The notes under the pieces are model-generated. The model saw nothing but the letters and a program-made list of their open reading frames with translations, ran no database searches and was not told where the DNA came from. Below are positions 27,797-36,912 of a DNA stretch of 64,000 nucleotides, piece after piece (positions within the stretch are counted from its first letter, which is position 1; each line of letters begins with the position of its first letter). A program made the position numbers and the translations under genes. This stretch comes from Massilia sp. TS11 (GTDB taxonomy: Bacteria > Pseudomonadota > Gammaproteobacteria > Burkholderiales > Burkholderiaceae_D): assembly GCF_022012445.1 (NCBI RefSeq), contig NZ_JAKLTS010000016.1, positions 29,756 through 93,755 of the forward strand, given 5' to 3'.

Positions 27797-28405
27797 TCAG
27801 GCAGGCGCCGGCTCGAAGCGCATGCGCGTGCCGCCCAGATCGAGCGTGTCGCCCGGCGTCAATACACAGGCGCTCTGGCGCGCCATCGGCTTGCCGTTCA
27901 GCTGGGGCACGCTGTCGCCGTCGATATGCGCGACCGTGTAGCCGGCCGGCCCGCGCGTGACGACCACCACCAGCACGCCGGGCCGGCCAAGCGTGGTCAG
28001 CGGCTTATTCAGCAGCAGGGTCTTGCCGGCATTGGCGCCGTTCTCGACGCGGATCTGGCCGAGCGGCGGCGCCGGCGTGGCGGCGGCCGTGGCCGGGACC
28101 GGCGCAGCGGCGCGCCGCGGACCCGGGCGGAACGCGATCTGGTACTTGGCCACCGTGATCTGGTCGCCCGCGTTCAGCACATGCTTGAGGATCCGCTGGC
28201 CATTGACGAAGGTGCCATTGGTCGAATCGAGGTCCTCGAGAAAAGCGTCATCGAGAATGCAGGTAAACACGCAGTGGCGCGCCGACACGGCCCGGTGCTC
28301 GAGCACGATGTCATTGCTCGGATGGCGCCCGAGCGTCATGCGCTCGCGCACCAACTCGACTTCCTGGACGGGCTGGCCGTCGCGCGTGATCAGAATTGTC
28401 GCCAC
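27797..28405 (-). CDS. FHA-domain protein with two FHA-like domains
   Basis: A 202-residue protein. The N-terminal FHA domain is canonical: LGRHPSNDIVLEH, SARHC and DSTNGTFVNGQ give the phosphothreonine-binding Arg, Ser, His and Asn positions. A short Ala/Pro linker leads to a second FHA-like domain (about 115-200) with LGRPGV and LNGKPM but no clear Ser-x-x-His motif, so it may not bind phosphopeptides. FHA proteins usually scaffold signalling or secretion complexes. It lies immediately upstream of a pilin gene. Confidence 0.9.
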   Translation of the reverse strand: MATILITRDGQPVQEVELVRERMTLGRHPSNDIVLEHRAVSARHCVFTCILDDAFLEDLDSTNGTFVNGQRILKHVLNAGDQITVAKYQIAFRPGPRRAAAPVPATAAATPAPPLGQIRVENGANAGKTLLLNKPLTTLGRPGVLVVVVTRGPAGYTVAHIDGDSVPQLNGKPMARQSACVLTPGDTLDLGGTRMRFEPAPA

Positions 28406-28424
28406 CGGGTCTCCTGCCGCGCTG

Positions 28425-28454
28425 AAAAAAACAAGGGGAGCACGCGGCTCCCCT
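28425..28454 (-). terminator. Rho-independent terminator of sucD
   Basis: The stem AGGGGAG / CTCCCCT (28434-28440 and 28448-28454) is preceded on the plus strand by an A-run (28424-28431), giving a T-run after the hairpin on the minus strand. It lies about 33 bases beyond the sucD stop. Confidence 0.85.
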
Positions 28455-28486
28455 CATTATTCAACAGCTTGCAGCCGTTTTACAAA

Positions 28487-29368
28487 TTACAGCATGGCTT
28501 TCAGCAGACGCGCCATTTCGGACGGGTTCTTGGTGACCGTGATGCCGCAGGCTTCCATGATTTCCAGCTTGGCCTGGGCGGTGTCGGCACCGCCCGAGAT
28601 CAGCGCGCCGGCGTGGCCCATGCGCTTGCCCGGGGGCGCGGTGACGCCGGCGATGAAGCCGACCACCGGTTTCTTCATATTGTCCTTGATCCAGTAGGCG
28701 GCGTTGGCCTCGTCCGGACCGCCGATCTCGCCGATCATGATGACGGCGTCCGTATCCGGATCGTCGTTGAACATCTTCATCACGTCGATGTGCTTGAGAC
28801 CGTTGATCGGGTCGCCACCGATACCGACGGCCGAGGACTGGCCGAGGCCGAGGGCGGTCAGCTGCGCCACGGCTTCATAGGTCAGCGTGCCCGAACGCGA
28901 TACCACGCCGATGCGGCCCTTGCGGTGGATGTGGCCCGGCATGATGCCGATCTTGATTTCGTCGGGGGTGATCAGACCCGGGCAGTTCGGACCCAGCAGC
29001 AGGGTCTTGGAACCGGCCTTGGCCATGCGGTCCTTGACTTCCATCATGTCACGCACGGGGATGCCTTCGGTGATGCAGATGGCCAGATCGAGTTCGGCTT
29101 CGACGGCTTCCCAGATGGCGGCCGCGGCGCCGGCGGGCGGCACGTAGATGACCGACACGGTGGCGCCGGTCTGGGCCTTGGCTTCCTTGACGGTCGCGTA
29201 GATGGGGATGCCTTCGAAGTCTTCGCCGGCCTTCTTCGGGTTCACGCCGGCGACGAAGCATTCCTTGCCGTTCGCGTAGTCGCGGCACATGCGGGTGTGG
29301 AACTGGCCGGTCTTGCCGGTGATACCTTGGGTGATGACTTTGGTGTCTTTGTTGATCAGAATCGACAT
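28487..29368 (-). CDS. sucD: Succinate-CoA ligase subunit alpha
   Basis: This 293-residue TCA-cycle subunit carries the CoA-binding N-terminus (KVITQGITGKTGQFHT), the active-site region GHAGALISGGADTAQ with the phospho-His, and GIGGDPINGLKHIDVM. It converts succinyl-CoA to succinate with NTP formation together with SucC. It follows sucC by 15 bases and ends at a terminator. Confidence 0.97.
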   Translation of the reverse strand: MSILINKDTKVITQGITGKTGQFHTRMCRDYANGKECFVAGVNPKKAGEDFEGIPIYATVKEAKAQTGATVSVIYVPPAGAAAAIWEAVEAELDLAICITEGIPVRDMMEVKDRMAKAGSKTLLLGPNCPGLITPDEIKIGIMPGHIHRKGRIGVVSRSGTLTYEAVAQLTALGLGQSSAVGIGGDPINGLKHIDVMKMFNDDPDTDAVIMIGEIGGPDEANAAYWIKDNMKKPVVGFIAGVTAPPGKRMGHAGALISGGADTAQAKLEIMEACGITVTKNPSEMARLLKAML

Positions 29369-29383
29369 GGTGTTTCCTTCACA

Positions 29384-30553
29384 TTAGGCTTGGCCAGCGG
29401 CGGCTTGCACGACCAGCTTGGCAGCGTCTTCCATCGTATCGGCGGAGATGATGGGCAGGCCCGAGTCGGCCAGCATCTTCTTCCCCAGATCTTCATTGGT
29501 GCCCTTCATGCGCACCACCAGCGGCACGCCCAGGGACACGGCCTTGGAGGCGGTGATCACGCCTTCGGCAATCACGTCGCAGCGCATGATGCCGCCGAAG
29601 ATGTTGACCAGAATGGCTTTCAGGCCCGGGTTTTTCAGCATGATCTTGAAGGCTTCGGTCACCTTCTCGGCCGTGGCTCCACCGCCGACGTCGAGGAAGT
29701 TGGCCGGCTCGCCGCCGAACAGCTTGATGGTGTCCATGGTGGCCATGGCCAGACCGGCGCCGTTGACCAGGCAGCCGATATTACCGTCGAGCGAGATATA
29801 GGCCAGATCGAATTTCGAGGCTTCGACTTCGGCCGGATCTTCCTCATCGAGGTCGCGGTAGGCGACGATTTCCGGATGACGGAACAGGGCGTTGGCGTCG
29901 AAGTTGAACTTGGCGTCGAGGGCGATGACTTTGCCGTCGCCGGTCAGGATCAGGGGGTTGATTTCGGCCAGCGAGGCGTCGGTCTCCCAGTAGGCTTTGT
30001 ACAGGCCCTGCAGATTGGCGCGCGCAGCGGCAATCGAGGCGGCCGGCACGCCGATCTTGGCGGCGATGTCGTCGGCGTCGGCGTCGGTCAGGCCCACGCT
30101 CGGGTCGATCGTCACCTTGTGGATTTTTTCCGGATGGGTGGCGGCGACTTCTTCAATGTCCATGCCGCCTTCGCTCGAGGCCATCAGCACCACGCGCTGG
30201 CTGACACGGTCGGTCACCATCGAGACATACAGTTCCTTCTGGATGTCGGCGCCTTCTTCGATCAGCAGACGGCGCACTTTCTGGCCTTCCGGACCGGTCT
30301 GGTGGGTGACGAGCTGCATGCCCATGATCTGGTTGGCATAGTCTTTCACCTGCTCGAGCGACTTGGCGACTTTCACGCCACCGCCCTTGCCGCGGCCGCC
30401 GGCATGGATCTGGGCCTTGACCACCCAGACCGGACCGCCCAGCGTTTCAGCCGCTTTGACGGCCTCGTCCACGGACATGCACGGGATCCCGCGCGGGACC
30501 GTCACTCCGTACTTCCGGAGGATTTCTTTGCCTTGATACTCATGGATTTTCAT
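29384..30553 (-). CDS. sucC: Succinate-CoA ligase subunit beta
   Basis: A 389-residue subunit beginning [17 protein letters not shown] with ATP-grasp motifs [32 protein letters not shown] and [18 protein letters not shown]. It forms the heterodimer with SucD. The ATG at 30553 overlaps the end of the upstream DUF2889 gene by 4 bases, so a three-gene operon is likely. A longer upstream frame lacks homology. Confidence 0.97.
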   Translation of the reverse strand: MKIHEYQGKEILRKYGVTVPRGIPCMSVDEAVKAAETLGGPVWVVKAQIHAGGRGKGGGVKVAKSLEQVKDYANQIMGMQLVTHQTGPEGQKVRRLLIEEGADIQKELYVSMVTDRVSQRVVLMASSEGGMDIEEVAATHPEKIHKVTIDPSVGLTDADADDIAAKIGVPAASIAAARANLQGLYKAYWETDASLAEINPLILTGDGKVIALDAKFNFDANALFRHPEIVAYRDLDEEDPAEVEASKFDLAYISLDGNIGCLVNGAGLAMATMDTIKLFGGEPANFLDVGGGATAEKVTEAFKIMLKNPGLKAILVNIFGGIMRCDVIAEGVITASKAVSLGVPLVVRMKGTNEDLGKKMLADSGLPIISADTMEDAAKLVVQAAAGQA

Positions 30554-31170
30554 GCTGGCTTCCCTTCTTGAAACTGATAAATGGATGAATCGGACGAAGT
30601 TTGCAGCGCGCCAGGCGCGACGGCCCAACGCGGGTAGAACCGGGCCACGCCGGGACCATCGGTCCGCAGGGCATGGCATTTATCCAGTTGAAACGGCTGA
30701 TGCGGCAGACCATCATCGTGCTCGCCATCGCGCGTTTTCAGCACGTCGTTGGCGAAGGCCTGGATGGCCGCCGTTGGCAACACCTGGGCCAATTCCGTCA
30801 GGTGCGTACACCCGAGCACGCCGGACAGGCGCTCCTTCACGCCCTGGCGAAAACCGCGCATCAGCGACAGGCCGACCAGCTGCTGGTAGGCCGGGCCGAT
30901 GCGCTCGCAATAGCCGGGGTAAGGCACCGCATCCGAGCTGGCCTCGGCCGCGCGCACCACAAAGTCGGTGTCGATGGTCAGGCGCAGATGCAGATCGTGC
31001 AGGTTGGAATGGGCAGGCCGCGTCCCGCTCGCGAGCGTCACGTCGAAGGACTTCACATCGCGCAGACACGCTTCCAGATCCCACAGGCCGTCCTCACGCT
31101 GGAAGGCGAGTACCTGAATGGAGCGCGTGTGCCGCAATGCGCGTCGGGCGACTGGGGCGGACAGGGGCAT
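30550..31170 (-). CDS. DUF2889 domain-containing protein
   Basis: A 206-residue protein beginning [20 protein letters not shown]. It has the DUF2889 blocks [19 protein letters not shown] and [17 protein letters not shown], with [19 protein letters not shown] near the middle. The family is of unknown function and is common in betaproteobacteria. It overlaps sucC by 4 bases, placing it at the head of the succinyl-CoA ligase operon. The start at 31170 was chosen because earlier frames enter a low-homology region. The 218 bases upstream probably carry the promoter; I see no clear consensus. Confidence 0.85.
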   Translation of the reverse strand: MPLSAPVARRALRHTRSIQVLAFQREDGLWDLEACLRDVKSFDVTLASGTRPAHSNLHDLHLRLTIDTDFVVRAAEASSDAVPYPGYCERIGPAYQQLVGLSLMRGFRQGVKERLSGVLGCTHLTELAQVLPTAAIQAFANDVLKTRDGEHDDGLPHQPFQLDKCHALRTDGPGVARFYPRWAVAPGALQTSSDSSIYQFQEGKPA

Positions 31171-31388
31171 AAATCGATGCCGGGATGCGGCGTTTAGGGG
31201 TTTGCAGCCGGTGTGCCTTGTGCACGTTGCCGCAGTTTCTACGGCAACTACCGCTCCTGCGGCGCTGCTTAAACGCACTAAGTTTACCACAGCTCAGAGC
31301 GCTTCATGCACACGCGGCCAACTCTTACCCGGGAGAAACGCTTTCGGTGATATCTCACAAGAATCACTTGCGCCAGGCTTATAACGCC

Positions 31389-31880
31389 CTAGAAATCGAG
31401 GCTGCGCTGGCCGTCGGGGCGCAGGGCCTCGGGTGCGTAGCCGTGGCTCAAGAGGACGGTGCGCACCTGGGACTGGCCGGCCAGGCGCAGGCGCTCCCCG
31501 TAATGATAGAGCGTATTCGCGTCCTCGGTCAGGATCAGGGGAATGCCTTCGTGCTCGGCCTGGGCCAGCAGCTTGATGTCGCCGCGCACGGGGACCGGCG
31601 CGCCCTCGTCCTCGCCGTCCTGGGCGGCCAGGGCCTGGCTCAGGCGGCCCGACAGGATCGCGTGCGGGATATTGAAGGGCAGCGGACGGAAGTTTTTCAG
31701 CGGCAGGTCGGTCAGTTGCTGGCGCGTCGAGATCTCGTCGGCCACGATGGCCGACAGGTACATCGGAATCGCCGCTTCCAGCATCTGGCGGTAGTACTGG
31801 CGCGCCACCGTATGGGCGGCACGCTGGCGGTCGAACAGACAGATCAGGAAGCTCGTGTCGAGCAGCACGGCCGGCTTCAT
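31389..31880 (-). CDS. PIN-domain protein (toxin-like)
   Basis: A 163-residue protein with PIN nuclease hallmarks: an N-terminal LLDTSFLICLFD with the first acidic residue, Glu in VADEIST, Asp in VRGDIKLLAQAE and Asp in LTEDANTLY. PIN domains are magnesium-dependent RNases, often VapC toxins. The partner is not a small VapB-like antitoxin but a 256-residue protein whose stop codon overlaps this start by 4 bases. Whether this is a toxin-antitoxin or a processing module is unknown. Confidence 0.8.
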   Translation of the reverse strand: MKPAVLLDTSFLICLFDRQRAAHTVARQYYRQMLEAAIPMYLSAIVADEISTRQQLTDLPLKNFRPLPFNIPHAILSGRLSQALAAQDGEDEGAPVPVRGDIKLLAQAEHEGIPLILTEDANTLYHYGERLRLAGQSQVRTVLLSHGYAPEALRPDGQRSLDF

Positions 31881-32647
31881 GCCTGCGCCCCGCGCAGCTG
31901 GTCGACCCAGTCGGCCGCCTTGCCGATGCCCTGCCAGGCGGCCGTGCCGCGCGCGACCATGCGTTCGAACTCGGCCTCGTCAAAGGCCGGCTGGTGCGAG
32001 GCAAAGGCCAGCAGACGCACCTGGCGCAGTTCGCCGGTGATCAGGTTTTCCTCGGCGCTCACGTGCAGCAGGGCCGGCCGGTACAGGCGGTTCTGCTCGT
32101 CGCGCGCGAGCGCCTCGTGGCTGGCGTGCACGGTCAGCAGGCCACCGCCTTCCAGTTCCAGGTGGATATTGGCCTTGTTTTTGCCGCCGATGTCGATGAT
32201 GCGGCCGTGCAGGTATTTGTCGACATACACCCAGACGTCATCGGTTTTCGACAGATGGGTGCGCGCATCGACGCGCAGGCGCGCGGCCCCGCTGCCGTCG
32301 TCGATCGCATAGCGGCGCTGCGGCTGCTGCTTGACGGCCGCCTGCCAGCGCTCGAGCACGGCGGCGCGGCGCGCGTCGATCAGATGCAGGGTGTCGGGGC
32401 TGGCCAGAAAGGCCAGGTCGCTCCACAGGCTGGCGGCGGGGCCGAGCCCGGCGCAGTGGAGCACCAGGGCGCCGCCGTCCTGGTCGAGCTGCAGGGCCAC
32501 CTGGGCCAGATCGAGCTCGCGGCTGCTGCCCTTGAGGAAATCGGCGACGTCGCGCTGGAATTCCAGCAGCAGTGCAAACGGCAAGGCGCTCTGGCCTTCG
32601 TCCAGGCCGGACTGGCGCTCGCTGATGGCAAACCGCAGTTGGTCCAT
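31877..32647 (-). CDS. Unknown protein overlapping the PIN gene
   Basis: A 256-residue soluble protein I cannot assign. The N-terminal half (QRDVADFLKGSSRELDLAQ) looks helical; the C-terminal half alternates strands (HLELEGGGLLTVHASHEAL, then LYRPALLHVSAEENL). No signal peptide, membrane segment or nucleotide-binding motif is evident. It is translationally coupled to the PIN gene by a 4-base overlap. As its partner it could be an antitoxin, substrate adaptor or second enzyme; the size exceeds typical antitoxins. Confidence 0.6.
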   Translation of the reverse strand: MDQLRFAISERQSGLDEGQSALPFALLLEFQRDVADFLKGSSRELDLAQVALQLDQDGGALVLHCAGLGPAASLWSDLAFLASPDTLHLIDARRAAVLERWQAAVKQQPQRRYAIDDGSGAARLRVDARTHLSKTDDVWVYVDKYLHGRIIDIGGKNKANIHLELEGGGLLTVHASHEALARDEQNRLYRPALLHVSAEENLITGELRQVRLLAFASHQPAFDEAEFERMVARGTAAWQGIGKAADWVDQLRGAQA

Positions 32648-32720
32648 GGACCGGCTCCCGCTCTTGTCAAGATGTACAGCTATCTTAGGTCAGAAGCACG
32701 GCAAAAGTCACGCGAGGGTT

Positions 32721-33173
32721 TCAGTCTTCGTCGATCGGACCCTGCACGGCGCGCCGGATCGCGCTCGAGGAGAAGCCGCGCGCCATCAGGTAGCGCACCT
32801 GCTTCTGGCGCGCCGCCGGGTCGCTGGCGACCGCGCCGAAGCGGCGCTGCCACAGGGCGCAGGCGCGCGCCACCTCGGACTCGGCCAGCTCGGCCTTGAC
32901 CTCCTGCAGGGCCGCGCCCTGCACGCCATGGGCGCTGAGTTCGGCCAGAATCAGGGCATTGCCCGCGCGCGCGGCGCGCCGGTGCACGAGCGACTCGGTA
33001 AAGCGCTCCTGCGACAGCCACTGATTGGCTTCGAGCGTATCGAGCAGGGCCTCGAGATTATCGTCCTCGCCGACATAGCGGGCGAGCTTGCGCGCGAGTT
33101 CCAGACGGCTGTACTCGCGTTGGGAGAGGTACCGCAGGGCACGCGCCTTTAAGCTGGGTTGAGGAGCTGGCAT
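32721..33173 (-). CDS. recX: Regulatory protein RecX
   Basis: A 150-residue all-helical Rec[41 protein letters not shown] and the C-terminal [16 protein letters not shown]. RecX binds RecA filaments and limits recombinase activity. It follows recA by 30 bases, the usual arrangement, and probably shares its SOS-regulated transcript. Confidence 0.93.
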   Translation of the reverse strand: MPAPQPSLKARALRYLSQREYSRLELARKLARYVGEDDNLEALLDTLEANQWLSQERFTESLVHRRAARAGNALILAELSAHGVQGAALQEVKAELAESEVARACALWQRRFGAVASDPAARQKQVRYLMARGFSSSAIRRAVQGPIDED

Positions 33174-33203
33174 GGCACGGTCCTGCGGTGTGAGGAGACG
33201 GAC

Positions 33204-34283
33204 TTAGTCGACAGCCTTGAGCTTGGCGGCCGGCTCCGGCTTGTCGCCGGCGATCGGGGGCAGTTCGCGCACGCCGAGGGCGGCACGGACTTTGTTTTCG
33301 ATTTCGCGCGCCAGGGCCGGGCGCTCTTTCAGGAAGGTGCGCGCATTGTCCTTGCCCTGACCGATACGCTCGCCGTTGTAGCTGTACCAGGAGCCGGACT
33401 TTTCGACGATGCGGTGCTCGGAGCCGAGGTCGAGGATTTCGCCCTCGCGCGAGGTGCCTTCCCCGTACAGGATGTCGAAGTGGGCTTCCTTGAACGGCGG
33501 CGCGATCTTGTTCTTGACGACCTTGACCTTGGTTTCCGAACCGATCACCTCGTCGCCCGATTTGATCGAGCCGGTGCGGCGGATGTCCAGACGCACGGAG
33601 GCGTAGAACTTCAGGGCATTGCCGCCGGTGGTGGTTTCGGGCGAGCCGAACATCACGCCGATCTTCATGCGGATCTGATTGATGAAGATGACCAGGGTAT
33701 TGGTGCGGTTGATGGTGCCGGTCAGCTTGCGCAGGGCCTGGGACATCAGGCGGGCCTGCAGGCCGGGCAGGGCGTCGCCCATGTCGCCTTCGATTTCGGC
33801 GCGCGGGGTCAGGGCCGCCACCGAGTCGACCACGATCAGGTCGACCGAGCCGGAACGCACCAGGGCGTCGCAGATTTCGAGCGCCTGTTCACCGGTGTCG
33901 GGCTGGGAAATCAGCAGTTCGGACAGGTTGATGCCGAGCTTCTGGGCATAGGTGACGTCGAGCGCGTGCTCGGCGTCGATGAAGGCGCAGGTGCCGCCCA
34001 TGCGCTGCATCTGGGCGATGGTCTGCAGGGTCAGCGTGGTTTTACCCGAGGACTCGGGACCGTAGATTTCGACCACGCGGCCGCGCGGCAGACCGCCGAC
34101 GCCGAGCGCGATGTCGAGGCCGAGGGAACCGGTGGAGACGGTCTGGACTTCCTCGACCGGCTCGCTGCCATCCATGCGCATGACCGAGCCTTTGCCGAAT
34201 TGTTTCTCGATCTGGGCCAGGGCGGCGGCCAGGGCTTTGGCTTTTTCGGCGGCGGGGACTGCGGCTTTTTTGTCGTCGATCAT
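33204..34283 (-). CDS. recA: Recombinase RecA
   Basis: A 359-residue recombinase for homologous repair and SOS induction. Walker A is GPESSGKTT; the family block [12 protein letters not shown] and the N-terminal [17 protein letters not shown] are present. The ATG at 34283 is preceded by GGAAGGGG-like DNA and a perfect LexA box. It is co-directional with recX. Confidence 0.97.
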   Translation of the reverse strand: MIDDKKAAVPAAEKAKALAAALAQIEKQFGKGSVMRMDGSEPVEEVQTVSTGSLGLDIALGVGGLPRGRVVEIYGPESSGKTTLTLQTIAQMQRMGGTCAFIDAEHALDVTYAQKLGINLSELLISQPDTGEQALEICDALVRSGSVDLIVVDSVAALTPRAEIEGDMGDALPGLQARLMSQALRKLTGTINRTNTLVIFINQIRMKIGVMFGSPETTTGGNALKFYASVRLDIRRTGSIKSGDEVIGSETKVKVVKNKIAPPFKEAHFDILYGEGTSREGEILDLGSEHRIVEKSGSWYSYNGERIGQGKDNARTFLKERPALAREIENKVRAALGVRELPPIAGDKPEPAAKLKAVD

Positions 34284-34317
34284 GGTCTTTACCTTTGCAT
34301 GGAAGGGGTACAGGCGA

Positions 34318-34337
34318 TACTGTATAAACAAACAGTA
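34318..34337 (-). promoter_or_regulatory. LexA/SOS box upstream of recA
   Basis: The sequence CTGT-N8-ACAG (34320-34335) extended by TA on both sides matches the gammaproteobacterial/betaproteobacterial LexA consensus. It lies about 35 bases upstream of the recA ATG. LexA repression of recA-recX is the expected effect. Confidence 0.9.
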
Positions 34338-34403
34338 GTTTTGGCAAGCGCTTTCTTTTTGATGTTGCTCAAAACGGTTCTGCGCCCCAGAATACGCTCC
34401 ACC

Positions 34404-35084
34404 ATGCGTATTCTACTTGCCGAAGACGATAGCGTGCTGGCCGACGGCCTGACGCGCTCCCTGCGCCAGTCAGGTTACGCCATCGATTCCGTGGCCGACG
34501 GCCAGGAAGCCGACGCCGCCCTGTCGACCCAGGAGTTCGACCTCTTGATTCTGGACCTGGGCCTGCCGCGCCTGGCCGGTCTGGACGTGCTGCGCCGCCT
34601 GCGCGCGCGCGGCTCCACCCTGCCCGTGCTGATTCTGACCGCCGCCGATTCGATCGAGCAGCGCGTGACCGGCCTCGACCTCGGGGCCGACGACTACATG
34701 GCCAAGCCCTTCGCCCTGTCCGAACTGGAGGCGCGCGTGCGCGCCCTGACCCGGCGCGGCGCCGGCGGCGGCCCCACCGTGATCCGCCACGGTCCGCTGT
34801 CCTACGACCAGGTCGGACGCAGCGCCTACATCAACGAGCAGATGCTCGACCTGTCGGCGCGCGAACTGGGCCTGCTCGAGATTCTGCTGGCGCGCACCGG
34901 GCGCCTGGTGTCGAAGGAGCAGCTGGTCGACCACCTGTGCGAGTGGGGCGAGGAAGTCAGCAACAACGCGATCGAGGTGTATGTGCACCGCCTGCGCAAG
35001 AAAATCGAGGTGGGCGGGATCCGCATCGCCACCGTGCGCGGCCTCGGCTACTGCCTCGAGAAATTCAGCGACACCCCGAAGTGA
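34404..35084 (+). CDS. OmpR-family response regulator (TctD-like)
   Basis: A 226-residue regulator: receiver with Asp51 ([11 protein letters not shown]) and TAADS and KPF residues, then a winged-helix DNA-binding domain ([25 protein letters not shown] and [14 protein letters not shown]). The ATG is set at 34404 because the REC domain starts at [10 protein letters not shown]. It overlaps the sensor kinase gene by 4 bases and precedes a symporter pair, so it likely regulates that transporter (inference). Confidence 0.93.
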   Translation: MRILLAEDDSVLADGLTRSLRQSGYAIDSVADGQEADAALSTQEFDLLILDLGLPRLAGLDVLRRLRARGSTLPVLILTAADSIEQRVTGLDLGADDYMAKPFALSELEARVRALTRRGAGGGPTVIRHGPLSYDQVGRSAYINEQMLDLSARELGLLEILLARTGRLVSKEQLVDHLCEWGEEVSNNAIEVYVHRLRKKIEVGGIRIATVRGLGYCLEKFSDTPK

Positions 35085-36598
35085 ACGAACGCGACGCCGG
35101 TCTGGTGGAGGCGGAGGCGCCGCGGCGCGATCCGCTGCTGTACGTGCCGCCGCCGGCCGACAGCGAGGCCGCCATCCAGCACTCGCTGTTCGGCGAGATC
35201 CTCGACTGGATGCTGGCCCCGCTGCTGCTGCTGTGGCCGATGTCGATCGCGATCACCTACCTGGTCGCCAAGTCGATCGCCAACCAGCCCTTCGACCACG
35301 CGCTCGAGGACAGCGTCACCGTGCTGGCCCAGCAGATCAAGGAAGTCGACGGCCATATCGTGGCGCGCCTGAACGGCTCGGCGCGCGACATCCTGCGCGC
35401 CGACGACGTCGACACCGTCTACTTCCAGGTGCTCGGCCCGCGCGGCGAATTCATCGACGGCGACCGCGAGCTGCCGCTGCCGCTCGACGAGGAGCGCCGC
35501 ACGGGCGTGATCCAGTTCCGCGACGACAGCCTGCGCGCCACCCCGATCCGCGTGGCCTACCAGTATGTGGTGCTGCACCCGAGCGCCGCGCCCGACGAAA
35601 CCAAGGCCGTGCTGGTGCAGGTGGCCGAAACCCTGGACAAGCGCGGCCAGCTGGCCAACAGCATCATCAAGGGCGTGATCCTGCCCCAGTTCATCATCCT
35701 GCCGGTGATCCTGGCCCTGGTCTGGCTGGCCCTGGCGCGCGGCCTGTCGCCGCTGGCCGAGCTGCAGGCGCGCATCCGCGCGCGCCGCCCCGACGACCTG
35801 TCGCCGATCGACGCGCGCCAGGTGCCGGAGGAGATCTCGCCCCTGGTCGGCTCGCTCAATGAGATGCTGGACCGGCTGTCGCAGTCGATCGACATGCAAA
35901 AGCGCTTCATCGCCGACGCCGCCCACCAGATGAAGACCCCGCTGGCCGGCATGCGCATGCAGTCCGAACTGGCGCTGCGCCAGGAGAACGTGGACGAGAT
36001 CCACCGCTCGCTCGAACAGCTGGCCAAGAGTTCGGAGTCGGCCACGCGCCTGGTCAACCAGCTGCTGGCCCTGGCGCGCGCCGAGAACCAGCCGCAGGCC
36101 GGCCTGTCGCTGCACCGGCTCGACCTGGCCGAGATCGCGCGCCAGACCGTGCTGGACTGGGTGCCGGCCTCGTTCAACAATGGCATCGACCTCGGCTTCG
36201 AGGACAGCGGCGCCGCCCTGCTCATCGACGGCCACCCGCTGATGCTGCGCGAGCTGCTGTCGAACCTGATCGACAATGCGCTGCGCTACACGCCGCGCGG
36301 CGGCAGCGTCACCGTGCGCGTGCGCGAGGGCGCCGACGGTCCCCTGCTCGAAGTCGAGGACACCGGCCCCGGCATCGCCGCCGCCGAACGCAGCAAGGTG
36401 TTCGAGCGCTTCTACCGCATCCTCGGCCACAGCACGCCCGGCTCCGGCCTGGGCCTGGCCATCGTGCGCGAGATCGCCCAGCAGCACGGCGCCGAGATCG
36501 ACCTGTTTTCCAACCCGCGCGCGCCCAACCCCAAGCTGCCCGGCTGCCTGTTCCGCCTGAGCTTTCCGCGCCCGGCCGCGCCCGAGAGTCCCGCATGA
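35081..36598 (+). CDS. Sensor histidine kinase (TctE-like)
   Basis: A 505-residue kinase starting with GTG at 35081 inside the regulator's stop codon. It has TM1 (about 42-63), a periplasmic sensor region (about 64-200), TM2 (VILPQFIILPVILALVWL), a HAMP-like linker, HisKA with DAAHQMKTPLAG and a HATPase with NLIDNALRYTP, DTGPGI and SGLGLAIV. It resembles kinases sensing organic acids. The following symporter genes overlap by 4 bases, suggesting a sensor-transport operon. Confidence 0.93.
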   Translation: MNERDAGLVEAEAPRRDPLLYVPPPADSEAAIQHSLFGEILDWMLAPLLLLWPMSIAITYLVAKSIANQPFDHALEDSVTVLAQQIKEVDGHIVARLNGSARDILRADDVDTVYFQVLGPRGEFIDGDRELPLPLDEERRTGVIQFRDDSLRATPIRVAYQYVVLHPSAAPDETKAVLVQVAETLDKRGQLANSIIKGVILPQFIILPVILALVWLALARGLSPLAELQARIRARRPDDLSPIDARQVPEEISPLVGSLNEMLDRLSQSIDMQKRFIADAAHQMKTPLAGMRMQSELALRQENVDEIHRSLEQLAKSSESATRLVNQLLALARAENQPQAGLSLHRLDLAEIARQTVLDWVPASFNNGIDLGFEDSGAALLIDGHPLMLRELLSNLIDNALRYTPRGGSVTVRVREGADGPLLEVEDTGPGIAAAERSKVFERFYRILGHSTPGSGLGLAIVREIAQQHGAEIDLFSNPRAPNPKLPGCLFRLSFPRPAAPESPA

Positions 36599-36912
36599 AC
36601 GCGCCCCCGCCGCCCGCCGCGCCGCCGCGCCCGGCCCGTCCCGATCCGGTCCTGGTGGCCGCCGTGCTGGCGCGCCGCGCGCGCCACTGGCAGCGCGTGC
36701 GCCGCCTCAGCTTTGGCCTGCTCGCCGTGTGGCTGCTGGCCACGGTCGGTACGGTCTGGTTCGCGCGCGAGCTGCAAGGCATCACCCTGTTCGGCTGGCC
36801 GCTGTCCTTCTATTTCGCGGCCCAGGGCGCGGCCCTGGTCTACCTGATCCTGATCGGCGTGTACGCGCTGGCCATGCGCCGCCTGGACGCGCTCGGACGC
36901 GAGGACACATGA
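36595..36912 (+). CDS. DUF4212 small subunit of sodium/solute symporter
   Basis: A 105-residue protein with a Pro-rich N-terminus, two membrane segments (FGLLAVWLLATVGTVWFA and FYFAAQGAALVYLILIGVYAL) and the family turn FGWPLSFYFAAQG. DUF4212 proteins precede VC_2705-type symporters as accessory subunits. Overlaps of 4 bases with both neighbours support stoichiometric expression. Confidence 0.9.
   Translation: MNAPPPPAAPPRPARPDPVLVAAVLARRARHWQRVRRLSFGLLAVWLLATVGTVWFARELQGITLFGWPLSFYFAAQGAALVYLILIGVYALAMRRLDALGREDT

Noticed and set aside
27275..30571. Long plus-strand frame opposite pilin, FHA and suc genes
   Set aside because: Known genes on the other strand with conserved motifs and terminators fully account for the region; the frame is a GC-rich antisense artefact.
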